DNA from: Saccharopolyspora elongata | GTDB taxonomy: Bacteria > Actinomycetota > Actinomycetes > Mycobacteriales > Pseudonocardiaceae | Length of the DNA stretch: 64,000 nt | NCBI RefSeq assembly: GCF_004348985.1 | Contig: NZ_SMKW01000002.1 | Span: forward strand, 124,001-188,000 | Direction of reading: 5' to 3' | In this document: one piece after another, positions 53,259 to 60,683 of the stretch | Layout: every line of letters starts with the position of its first letter | Numbering within the stretch: the first letter of the stretch is position 1 | The notes under the pieces: model-generated | Databases searched by the model: none | What the model saw: the letters and a program-made list of their open reading frames with translations, nothing else | What the model was told of the DNA's origin: nothing | Translations under genes and position numbers: made by a program

Positions 53259-53780
53259 TCACGACGCGGCGCGCACCAGGCGGAGCTGGCCGATCTCGGC
53301 GGCGTTCTTCATCAGTTCCGCGTTGACCCAGCCGACCGTGTGCGCCACGGTCATCTCGGGGTCGTTCTGCCAGGGGAACGACGCGACGGCGTCCAGGTCG
53401 GCGTCGGTGAACTCGTCCAGCACGGCGAGCCAGTCCGCGCGCAACCCGCGCAGCCAGTCGATGGCCGGCTGTCCGGCGCCGGGCCACTCGATCTCGGTCC
53501 GGTCGCGCGGCGGCACGCCCCGCGCGTGGTCGATGGTCACGCTCCACCACCAGCCGATGTGCCAGGTGATCCAGCCGATGGTGGGCACCGGGATGGGATC
53601 GGGCTCGGCGTCGGCCCAGTCCGGCACCCACGCCCCGTCCTCGCCCCGGCGCATCGTCCAGCAGTGCTTCGCGGGCTCCCAGCGGAAGTCCTCGGGGTCC
53701 AGCCGTTCCAGGTGGAACTCGAACAGCGACCAGGTCAGGTCGAACTGCCAGCGCAGCAGTTCGCGGCGGGATGCGGGCAT
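53259..53780 (-). CDS. DinB-superfamily protein
   Basis: A 173-residue four-helix-bundle protein of the DinB/YfiT-like type. Metal-ligand His positions are visible: IGWITWHIGWWWSVTIDHAR near 67-86 and MTVAHTVGWVNAELMKNAAE near 143-162. Members are mycothiol- or bacillithiol-dependent enzymes or stress proteins. Single gene, convergent with the LLM oxidoreductase. No obvious Shine-Dalgarno at ATG 53780. Confidence 0.82.
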   Translation of the reverse strand: MPASRRELLRWQFDLTWSLFEFHLERLDPEDFRWEPAKHCWTMRRGEDGAWVPDWADAEPDPIPVPTIGWITWHIGWWWSVTIDHARGVPPRDRTEIEWPGAGQPAIDWLRGLRADWLAVLDEFTDADLDAVASFPWQNDPEMTVAHTVGWVNAELMKNAAEIGQLRLVRAAS

Positions 53781-53855
53781 GGGATGATCTTCGCATTACG
53801 CCCGGTCGGGGCGAAAGCGATTTTCCGATCGTCCACGATGGACGGTCGCTGGTGG

Positions 53856-54602
53856 TCAGGAGAACGGCGTGTGCGGCTTCTCCTGGAGCTCGCCGTCGAT
53901 GGTGACCTCCACCCGCTCGTCGTAGAAGCAGGCGAGGCCGGCGACCTTCTGGCTCTCCGGCAGTGGCGTGCGGTAGGCCCAGACGATGTCGGGGTGTTCG
54001 GTGCCGTCGACCACCACGTGCCAGTACGTCGCGGTCCCCTTGTAGGGGCACTGGGTCCGCCGTTGCGACGGCCGCAGCAGGTCCATCCGGACATCGGCCA
54101 GCGGGAGGTAGTAGCGCGGCGGGAGGCCGGTCTCGAAGAGGATCTGCGGGCGGCGCGAGTCGGCCACCACGACGCCGCCGACGCGCACGACGACGTGCCG
54201 CGAGCCGGCCAGGATGTCGACCCGCTTGTACGGGTCGCGCGGGTGGACGTAGACGGGCTCGTCCTCCTCGAACCACTCGTCCATCGCGTCCCAGTCGATC
54301 CGCACCAGGCCCTGGGCGGGGGAGGAGTCCGGGAACCGGACGGCAGCGCCCTCGGCGGAAGCTCCGTCGACCAGCACGTCGTGGACGTCTCCGTCGCCCA
54401 GCAGGTCGACGTGGCGTGTGCCGCCGGTCGGGCGCAGCTGCGCCTGGACGTCCTCGGCCGGCAGGTAGTAGGTCGGGTAGTAGGGGTGCTCCCACACGAG
54501 CATCGGGTGCCTGGAGTCCGCGACGAGCCGCCCGCCGAGATAGGTGCGCACCCGCTTGGGTGATCGCTGGATCTTCGGCTGCTCGCCCGGGTTGTCGGTC
54601 AT
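53856..54602 (-). CDS. Tandem DUF427 protein
   Basis: A 248-residue protein with two DUF427 units: VRTYLGGRLVADSRHPMLVW with YYPTYYLPAEDVQ, then HVVVRVGGVVVADSRRPQIL with PPRYYLPLADVRMDLLRPS, QCPYKGTATYWHVVVDG and DIVWAYRTPLPESQKVAGLA. The second unit has the complete family pattern; the first lacks the CPYKG segment. Function unknown. ATG 54602 follows GGAGG. Confidence 0.88.
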   Translation of the reverse strand: MTDNPGEQPKIQRSPKRVRTYLGGRLVADSRHPMLVWEHPYYPTYYLPAEDVQAQLRPTGGTRHVDLLGDGDVHDVLVDGASAEGAAVRFPDSSPAQGLVRIDWDAMDEWFEEDEPVYVHPRDPYKRVDILAGSRHVVVRVGGVVVADSRRPQILFETGLPPRYYLPLADVRMDLLRPSQRRTQCPYKGTATYWHVVVDGTEHPDIVWAYRTPLPESQKVAGLACFYDERVEVTIDGELQEKPHTPFS

Positions 54603-54921
54603 GGCGTCCTCCGATGCTCGCGCGTCTGGTACCTCCCATCCTGGCGCGCGGGCACGGCGCGGGCCACCACGCGTCTGGTCCTCAGTGGATGATCAAGTGG
54701 GTTGGACCGTTCGGGCGCAGCCGCCGGGGCCACTGTCCGCAGTCGGCCGGGCGCTCGGCGCAGCGTGCGACGAACGCCCCATTTCGAGGGTGCCCGGAAG
54801 GGTTGATCTCCGGCGCCGCCCCGGGCAAGCTGTTCGCGCAGAACGGGCGGGTCGGGGGCTCGGGCGGTCAACGCCGGGCATGCGTCCGAAAGTTGGCGGC
54901 ACATGCCCTGGAGGCCCGAGG
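54603..54921. other. Gene-free divergent promoter region
   Basis: A 319 bp spacer between the DUF427 gene and the DivIVA-repeat gene. GCGTCTGGT occurs twice in direct orientation (54622-54630 and 54671-54679). No gene or clear promoter was recognised. Confidence 0.4.
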
Positions 54922-55899
54922 ATGCTCACCCCCGACGACGTGCGCAACGTTGCTTTCGCCAGGAGCTGGCGGCGCAACCGCGGCTACGACGAGCGCGAGG
55001 TGGACGAACTCCTCGAACGCGTCGAGGCGACGCTGCGCGGGAAGCGGCTGGTGACCGCGCGCGACGTGCTCACGGCGCGGTTCAGCCCGGGCAGGCCCGG
55101 ACGGTCCTACAAGAAGTCCCAGGTCGCCGAGTTCCTGGACCAGGTCGCGCTGACCCTGATGAAGCGCGAGGTGCGGGAGTCCGAGCGCCGCGAAAAGCAG
55201 GGCGGCGCGGTGAGCGAGGAGAAGACCGTGGTCCGGCGCGCGACCCCGGTCGTGGAGCCCGCGCCCCGGCGCGGCGAGGCCGTGCAGCCGGGGCGCGTCG
55301 AGGTGTTCAGCAGTTCGGCGGCGCAGCAGAACGTGCTGGACAAGGCCGAGGTCGATGCGTTCATGGATCGCGTCGAGGCCACCCTCCGCGGTGCCGACAC
55401 GCTGACCGCGCAGGACGTGCTGGGCGCCCGGTTCAACCCGCCCGGGCCGGGCCGGCCGGGCTACCAGGAAGCCAGCGTCTTCGCCTTCCTCGTCATGGTC
55501 TCCACGATGATCAAGAACATGACCCCGCGGCAGCGGCCGCAGGCCGTCCCGGCGCAGCGGATGCCGATCGCCCGCGCCTTCCCGCGCGCGCTGGTGGCCG
55601 GGACTCCGCAGCTCACCCCGGAGGCGATCGGCAGCGTGGTGCTGCACGGTTCCGCAGGCAACGAGCACGGCTACGACGAGGACGAGGTCGATGACTTCCT
55701 GGACCGCGTCGCCGACACCCTGCGCGGCGCCGACACGCTGACCTCGCGCGACGTGCAATCCGTCGCGTTCCGCGCGCAGCCCGAGCCGGGCACCGGCTAC
55801 GACCGGGCCGAGGTCGACTCGCTGCTGGACCTCATCGCGGAGCGCCTGGACGCCGACGCGCCGGTGAGCGCCCGCCGGAACGAGCGCTCACCGGGCTGA
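54922..55899 (+). CDS. Multi-repeat DivIVA-domain protein
   Basis: A 325-residue protein built from repeated DivIVA N-terminal-like units: LTPDDVRNVAFARSWRRN with GYDEREVDELLERVEATLRG, then TARDVLTARFSPGRPGRSYK, a third at AEVDAFMDRVEATLRGADTL, and two more near the C-terminus (GYDEDEVDDFLDRVADTLRG; GYDRAEVDSLLDLIAERL). Such domains target negatively curved membrane or coiled-coil partners in polar growth. There is no long coiled coil. ATG 54922 follows GGAGG. Role in septation or tip growth is inferred. Confidence 0.82.
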   Translation: MLTPDDVRNVAFARSWRRNRGYDEREVDELLERVEATLRGKRLVTARDVLTARFSPGRPGRSYKKSQVAEFLDQVALTLMKREVRESERREKQGGAVSEEKTVVRRATPVVEPAPRRGEAVQPGRVEVFSSSAAQQNVLDKAEVDAFMDRVEATLRGADTLTAQDVLGARFNPPGPGRPGYQEASVFAFLVMVSTMIKNMTPRQRPQAVPAQRMPIARAFPRALVAGTPQLTPEAIGSVVLHGSAGNEHGYDEDEVDDFLDRVADTLRGADTLTSRDVQSVAFRAQPEPGTGYDRAEVDSLLDLIAERLDADAPVSARRNERSPG

Positions 55900-56562
55900 T
55901 CAGCCGCGCAGCGCCTTGCGGGACAGCAGGTTGCCCAGGTACTGGGCCGCCTGCACCAGCACGATGATGATCAGCACCGCGATCGCGGTGATGCCCCACT
56001 CGAAGCGCTGGTAGCCGTAGGTGATGGCGAAGTCCCCGAGCCCGCCGCCGCCGACCGCGCCCGCGACGGCCGTCATGTCGACGACCGCGACGAACACGAA
56101 GGTGTAGCCGAGGATCAGCGGCCCGAGCGCCTCCGGCACCAGCAGGCCCACGATGATCCGCAGCGGGCTCGCCCCCATCGCGCGGGCCGCCTCGATGACC
56201 CCGGGGTCGATGGTCACCAGGTTCTGCTCGACGATCCGCGAGATGCCGAACGTGGCCGCCACGGTCAGCGCGAACGTGGCCGCGGTGGTGCCCAGCGTGG
56301 TGCCGACGACCTGGATCGTCAGCGGGCCGATCGCCGTGATGAAGATGATGAACGGGATCGGTCTGATGATGTTCACCAGCACGTTCAGCACCACGAACAC
56401 GAAGCGGTTGGCGAGGATCCCGCCCGCCCGCGTGGTGTAGAGCAGGATGCCGAGCACCAGGCCGAGGAAGCCGCCGATCAGCATCGTGGCCAGCACCATC
56501 CAGATGGTCTGGCCGATCGAGGTGAGCAGCACCGGCCCGATCGTCGCCCAGTCGATGTTCAC
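55900..56562 (-). CDS. metI: Methionine-type ABC importer permease
   Basis: A 220-residue permease with about five helices and the MetI coupling loop IDPGVIEAARAMGASPLRII near residues 118-137, plus FIIFITAIGPLTIQVVGTTL. It forms the transmembrane homodimer of a D/L-methionine importer. ATG 56562 overlaps the end of metN (ATGA region 56559-56562). Last gene of the metQ-metN-metI order; convergent with the DivIVA-repeat gene with no spacer. Confidence 0.92.
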   Translation of the reverse strand: MNIDWATIGPVLLTSIGQTIWMVLATMLIGGFLGLVLGILLYTTRAGGILANRFVFVVLNVLVNIIRPIPFIIFITAIGPLTIQVVGTTLGTTAATFALTVAATFGISRIVEQNLVTIDPGVIEAARAMGASPLRIIVGLLVPEALGPLILGYTFVFVAVVDMTAVAGAVGGGGLGDFAITYGYQRFEWGITAIAVLIIIVLVQAAQYLGNLLSRKALRG

Positions 56563-57593
56563 GCCACCAGCTCCTGCACCTCGGTGATCTCGCGGAGCTC
56601 GGCGATCAGCGCGTCGACGCCGTCGGCCGCGCCGTTGAGCTCCAACGTCAGCCTGCCCAGCGACTCGCCGCCGAGCTCCTTGATCCCGCCGTAGACGATC
56701 TCGAACCGGACGCCGTGCCTGCCCAGCGCGTTGGACAGCACGGCGCCGATCCGCCGGTCGTCGCGGATGCTCGCGGTCACCAGCCGGCCGTCGTGCCGGG
56801 CGCGCAGCCTGGCGAGGTTCTCGCCGTCGGGCTGGTCGTGCAGCACGGTTTCGACGAACCGGCGGGTGATCGCGGTCTTGGGCGCGGAGAACACGTCCAC
56901 CACGCTGCCCTGCTCGACGACGCGCCCGGCGTCGAGCACCGCCACCCGGTCGGCGATCTCCCGGACCACCTCCATCTCGTGGGTGATCACCACGATGGTC
57001 ACCCCGAGCTCGGTGTTGACCCGCTTGAGCAGGCGCAGCACCTCGCCGGTGGTCTCCGGGTCGAGCGCGCTGGTGGACTCGTCGGCGAGCAGGATCTTCG
57101 GGTTGGTCGCCAGCGCCCGGGCGATGCCGACCCGCTGCTTCTGCCCGCCGGAGAGCTGGTCGGGGTAGTGCCAGGCCTTGTCGGCGATGCCGACGAACCG
57201 CAGCAGCTCCGCGACCCGCTCCTCGCGCCGCCGCTTGTCCCAGCCCGCGATCTTCAGCGGGTAGGCCACGTTGCCGAACACGGTGCGCGAGCGGAGCAGG
57301 TTGAACTGCTGGAAGATCATGCCGATGCCGAGCCGGACCTCGCGCAGCCGCCGCTCGGGCAGGCCGGTGATGTCGGTGCCGCCGACGACGACCTGCCCGG
57401 CGCTGACCGGCTCCAGCGCGTTGATCAGCCGGACCAGGGTGCTCTTGCCCGCCCCGGAGTAGCCGATGATTGCGAACACCTCGCCGGCGTCGATGGTCAG
57501 GTCGACGTCCGCCAGCGCGGTGACCGCGCGGTCGCCGGAGCCGAAGGTCTTGCCGACGCCGCGGAACTCGATGAGCGGGGACCCCGTGCTCAC
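56559..57593 (-). CDS. metN: Methionine-type ABC importer ATPase
   Basis: A 344-residue ATPase: Walker A GYSGAGKSTLVRLIN, Q-loop IFQQFNLL, signature LSGGQKQRVGIARALA, Walker B ILLADESTSALDP, H-loop VITHEMEVVREIAD. The C-terminal NIL domain (about 265-344; RFEIVYGGIKELGGESLGRL) is the regulatory methionine-binding domain of MetN. GTG 57593 overlaps the metQ stop. Substrate is methionine or a related sulfur amino acid. Confidence 0.93.
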   Translation of the reverse strand: MSTGSPLIEFRGVGKTFGSGDRAVTALADVDLTIDAGEVFAIIGYSGAGKSTLVRLINALEPVSAGQVVVGGTDITGLPERRLREVRLGIGMIFQQFNLLRSRTVFGNVAYPLKIAGWDKRRREERVAELLRFVGIADKAWHYPDQLSGGQKQRVGIARALATNPKILLADESTSALDPETTGEVLRLLKRVNTELGVTIVVITHEMEVVREIADRVAVLDAGRVVEQGSVVDVFSAPKTAITRRFVETVLHDQPDGENLARLRARHDGRLVTASIRDDRRIGAVLSNALGRHGVRFEIVYGGIKELGGESLGRLTLELNGAADGVDALIAELREITEVQELVA

Positions 57594-58543
57594 TTGGCGG
57601 CCTGCACGGTCTGCGTGAGGTCGGCCAGGATGCCCTCCAGCTCGGCCTGCGGGCGGTCGACGAGCACCGACGTGCCCTTCGAATCGGCCTCGGCCTGCCC
57701 GGAGACGCGCTTGTCCCGGTAGATCTCGACGAGCTTGTGGTAGGTCGGGTTGTCCCGGTCCTCGGCGCGGACGACGAACGCGTTGATGTAGGGCGCGGCG
57801 GCCGGGCTGTCGGGGTCGTCGCCGAACAGCGCCTTGCTCGGGTCGAGGTCGGCGTCGAGGGCGAAGTTGTTGTTGATGATCGCCGCGTCCACCGACGGCA
57901 GCGACGCGACGGTCTGCGCGGCGTCGACCGGGGTGACGGTCACCTTCGAGGCCGCGGTGTCGATGTCGGCCGGGGTGGCGAGCACGGTCCCGCCGTCCCT
58001 GAGCTTGATCAGCCCGGCCTGCTGGAGCACCAGCAGCGCCCGCGCCTGGTTGGTGGGGTCGTTCGGGATCGCGACGGTGCCGCCCTGCGGGACGTCGGCG
58101 ACGCCTGCGTGCTTGCGGGAGTACAGGCTCAGCGGCACGACGTAGGTCGAGCCGATCGGGGTGAGGGTGTCCGAATTGGACGCGTTGTAGTTGGCGAGGA
58201 AGAGCAGGTGCTGGAAGAGGTTCACGTCGATCTGCTTCTGCGACAGCGCCGGGTTGGCCTGGTGGTAGTCGCTGAAGTTGACCGTCTCGAGGTCGATGCC
58301 CTGGGCGGCGGCGAGGTCCTTGTAGGTCTTCCAGTACGACTTGCCGGCGTCGGTGACGCCGATGCGCACCTTGGTGCGGCCGGCCGCGGTGTCGGTCGAG
58401 CCGCCCTGCACCACGACGACCACCGCGACGACGGCGATCACCACCAGCGCGGCCAGGCCCAGCAGGACGCCCCGTCGCTTCTGCTTGGGCTTCTCCGGCA
58501 GCCCGAGGGCGTTGTTCTCGGGGGCGTTGTCGTTCTCGGACAT
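57590..58543 (-). CDS. metQ: Methionine-type ABC importer substrate-binding protein
   Basis: A 317-residue NlpA/MetQ-family protein: VRIGVTDAGKSYWKTYKDLA, LETVNFSDYHQANPALSQKQ, DVNLFQHLLFLANYN, VAIPNDPTNQARALLVLQQA and AAIINNNFALDADLDP. Instead of a short lipoprotein signal it has a charged N-terminus followed by one membrane helix (GVLLGLAALVVIAVVAVVVV, about 26-45) and no lipobox Cys, so it is probably tethered by an uncleaved helix. First gene of the operon; an ORF with a Cys-Cys pair (58438-58635) begins upstream. Confidence 0.9.
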   Translation of the reverse strand: MSENDNAPENNALGLPEKPKQKRRGVLLGLAALVVIAVVAVVVVVQGGSTDTAAGRTKVRIGVTDAGKSYWKTYKDLAAAQGIDLETVNFSDYHQANPALSQKQIDVNLFQHLLFLANYNASNSDTLTPIGSTYVVPLSLYSRKHAGVADVPQGGTVAIPNDPTNQARALLVLQQAGLIKLRDGGTVLATPADIDTAASKVTVTPVDAAQTVASLPSVDAAIINNNFALDADLDPSKALFGDDPDSPAAAPYINAFVVRAEDRDNPTYHKLVEIYRDKRVSGQAEADSKGTSVLVDRPQAELEGILADLTQTVQAAK

Positions 58544-58635
58544 GTCTTGCCTTTCGCGGTGTCGGCGCGCGGGAATCCGATGCGTGCGCGCCCTTCGGAC
58601 GCCACGATGCAGCAGCCGGCCGAGGAACCCGACAT
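58438..58635 (-). CDS. Upstream ORF with Cys-Cys pair ahead of metQ
   Basis: ATG 58635 opens a 65-codon frame that begins MSGSSAGCCIVAS, with consecutive TGC codons 8 and 9, and runs out of frame into the start of metQ (ATG 58543). Short ORFs with Cys-Cys pairs are known in mycobacteria as cysteine-responsive attenuators upstream of sulfur genes. No strong Shine-Dalgarno precedes it, and I did not see a defined terminator, so a regulatory role is inferred from the motif and its sulfur-related position. Confidence 0.4.
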   Translation of the reverse strand: MSGSSAGCCIVASEGRARIGFPRADTAKGKTCPRTTTPPRTTPSGCRRSPSRSDGASCWAWPRWW

Positions 58636-58752
58636 CGTTTCATGATCTGGATTTTCGGGGCGCGATTTGCTGTTGGAGCCTGGCCGTGCTAGGCGGCCGC
58701 CTCGTCGTGACCCGCATCGCGCAATCGATCGAAAGGCCTGCTCGGGTGTCCT

Positions 58753-58791
58753 ATACAGTCGTACAGTACGTCTGTACCATACGATCGTATG
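58753..58791. promoter_or_regulatory. Palindromic operator/promoter of the TetR-CPBP operon
   Basis: Two palindromes sit back to back: GTACAG-n5-CTGTAC at 58761-58777 and CATACGATCGTATG at 58778-58791, the latter containing the ATG start of the next gene. TACCAT at 58775-58780 fits an actinomycete -10, which would place the transcript start at or next to the ATG (58789), a leaderless mRNA. The TetR protein two codons... of the same operon is the likely ligand. Confidence 0.6.
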
Positions 58792-59022
58792 GGCAATGTT
58801 GAGAAGATCGAAAGCGGAGCTCGTGCCGCGCGCACGACCCTCGTCAGCGGCGTGGTTCTGGCGCTGATCGGTGCCGTGCTGTGGGCGACGACGGGCGGGG
58901 TCGAGCTGCCGGTCGTCTCGCCGAGCAAGGTCGGGGTCGTCCTGCTCGTGGTGGGCGCCATCGAGATCGTGGTGGGTCTGGCCATGGTGATCGGCCGGTC
59001 GACGCGCGGTCGGCAGGAGTGA
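58789..59022 (+). CDS. Small two-helix membrane protein
   Basis: A 77-residue protein with two membrane helices (TTLVSGVVLALIGAVLWATT at about 17-36; VGVVLLVVGAIEIVVGLAMVIG at about 48-69) and a basic tail. Similar DUF5708-like short proteins occur in actinomycetes. No Shine-Dalgarno precedes ATG 58789 because the operator lies there, so translation is probably leaderless. Its TGA overlaps the GTG of the TetR gene (GTGA at 59019-59022). Confidence 0.7.
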   Translation: MGNVEKIESGARAARTTLVSGVVLALIGAVLWATTGGVELPVVSPSKVGVVLLVVGAIEIVVGLAMVIGRSTRGRQE

Positions 59023-59645
59023 CAGCCGGGGACCGCGCCGCCGAGCGGCGAGCGCACCTGATCGGCGCGGTGCTCGACCTGATCGACGGGGGCGGGATCC
59101 CGGCCGTCAGCATGCGCGCGGTGGCCACCGCGGCGGGCGTGTCCCTCGCGCAGGTCCAGTACTACTTCCGGAGCAAGGACCAGCTCATCGTCGAGGCGTT
59201 CCGCCACATCTGCCGCGATGTGGAGGGGCGCGCGGCGGCGGTGGGTTTCGACGGGCCGGCCCGCTCGGTGCTGCGTGCGCTGATCGACCTCTGGCTGCCG
59301 GTCGACGAGCGCCTCAGCCGCGACGCCCGCGTGTGGCTGGCGTTCTCCGCCGAGGCGACCACGCGGCCGTCGCTCATGAGTTTCGCTGCGGAGGTGGACG
59401 AGGAGCTCCGCGAGGCGTTCGCGCAGATCCTCCGGCGTGCGAGCGGGAGCGGTGAGCTCAACCCGGCCGCCGACCCGGTGATGGCGGCGGCCGGGCTGCT
59501 CGCGGTCATCGACGGGCTCGTCGTGCAGTCGCTGGTCCTCGACGAGTCCGAGCGCGCGGGCTTCCTCTCCCCGCGCGTCGAAGCCCACCTGGACCTGCTC
59601 TTCCCGAAGGCGCAACGGAAACCGAAAAGGAGCAAGGGAACATGA
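59019..59645 (+). CDS. TetR-family regulator (small membrane protein-CPBP operon)
   Basis: A 208-residue regulator with RRAHLIGAVLDLIDGGGIPA, then SMRAVATAAGVSLAQVQYYF and RSKDQLIVEAFRHI, and an all-helical C-terminal domain ending LDLLFPKAQRK. GTG 59019 overlaps the stop of the preceding gene and follows GCAGGAGT. Its own stop overlaps the CPBP start. It probably autorepresses the operon at 58753-58791. Confidence 0.9.
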   Translation: MTAGDRAAERRAHLIGAVLDLIDGGGIPAVSMRAVATAAGVSLAQVQYYFRSKDQLIVEAFRHICRDVEGRAAAVGFDGPARSVLRALIDLWLPVDERLSRDARVWLAFSAEATTRPSLMSFAAEVDEELREAFAQILRRASGSGELNPAADPVMAAAGLLAVIDGLVVQSLVLDESERAGFLSPRVEAHLDLLFPKAQRKPKRSKGT

Positions 59646-60532
59646 TCGTGCACCGTACTGGCGCACTCGCGGTGCTCGGGCGCGCCGCGCTCGGTCCGAT
59701 CGCGATGGCTTTCGCGCTGGGTGTCGCGACGACGGTAGCGCCGGCGAGCGGCGACGACGGATTCGCCATGCGCCTCCTGCCTGCGGTGCTGACCAGTTTG
59801 ATCGCGGTGCCGGTCGTCGTCCTGCTGTGGCGGCGGCGTGGCGGGCTGCGCGGGCTGGGGCTGACGGCGGACCTGCGCGGGCTTCGTGGCTTCCTGCTCG
59901 GGTGCGTCGTGACCGCCGGCAGCGCCGCCCTCGTGTTCGGCGGCGGGACCGCCGCGGGCTGGCTGCGCTGGACTGACCTGGATCCCGGGAGCCTGGCGGT
60001 CTTCCTCGCCACCAACGCGATCGTCGCGTTCCTGCTCGAGGCGCTGCCGGAAGAGCTGACGCTGCGCGGGTACGCCTGGTGCACCCTGCGATCGCGGTTC
60101 GGACGATGGGCGGCAGCCGTTGGCACCACGGCGATCTTCCTGGTCGTCCCCGCGGCATCTGCCCTCGTCGCGGCAGGAATCGCGGTGCTGGCCGGCGGAT
60201 CGCCCGGCGCCATCGGTTGGGCGCCCGCGGGCGAGGATCCGGTGTCCTACCTGATCCTGCTCACCGTTTTCGGCATCGCGCTGATCGCCGCGCGCAGCGC
60301 CACCGGTTCACTGTGGACGAGCGTCGCGACCCACCTGACGTTCCTCACCGTCCAGCGCATCGTCCTGGACGGCGAACGCCGGGACGCGGGCTGGTCGGCC
60401 GAGATGACCACGCCCGACGCCCTGCTGCTCGTGCCCGCCTACCTGCTGCTCGCGGCCGTCGTCTTCCTCGGTGTCCGCCGGCTGGCCCGCCGCGGCCAGG
60501 TTTCCCGCCAGGCCGTCTCTGAGACGGTGTAG
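59642..60532 (+). CDS. CPBP-family intramembrane metalloprotease
   Basis: A 296-residue polytopic membrane protein with the CPBP (Abi/CAAX-protease) motifs: EALPEELTLRGYAWCTLRSR near residue 140 (motif EExxxR) and ATHLTFLTVQRI near 228 (conserved His). About eight helices. Family members cleave membrane-associated peptides and are often linked to bacteriocin maturation or immunity and to stress responses. ATG 59642 overlaps the TetR stop, and a promoterless third position in the operon suggests control by TetR. Confidence 0.85.
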   Translation: MIVHRTGALAVLGRAALGPIAMAFALGVATTVAPASGDDGFAMRLLPAVLTSLIAVPVVVLLWRRRGGLRGLGLTADLRGLRGFLLGCVVTAGSAALVFGGGTAAGWLRWTDLDPGSLAVFLATNAIVAFLLEALPEELTLRGYAWCTLRSRFGRWAAAVGTTAIFLVVPAASALVAAGIAVLAGGSPGAIGWAPAGEDPVSYLILLTVFGIALIAARSATGSLWTSVATHLTFLTVQRIVLDGERRDAGWSAEMTTPDALLLVPAYLLLAAVVFLGVRRLARRGQVSRQAVSETV

Positions 60533-60645
60533 CGAACGGGGCGGGCCAAGGCCCTCCCTATCCTCCCGTCCGATGTGGACCTCCGGCGCCGGTGCGGAAA
60601 TCCGTTGCGGCGCCCGGCCGGGTGGTCGTACCGTCTCCGCAACAG

Positions 60646-60659
60646 CGCACATGTGTGCG
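60646..60659. promoter_or_regulatory. 14-bp perfect palindrome upstream of the GMC oxidoreductase
   Basis: CGCACATGTGTGCG at 60646-60659 ends 25 nt before the likely start codon and just before the AGGAGG ribosome site. It is a candidate operator, possibly for the convergently placed IclR protein. Confidence 0.4.
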
Positions 60660-60683
60660 GTAATCGAACTTCTAGGAGGCGTG

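Noticed and set aside
54622-54679. Direct repeat GCGTCTGGT twice upstream of the DivIVA-repeat gene
   Set aside because: Only two 9-bp copies with irregular context; listed in the intergenic note but not as a regulatory site.
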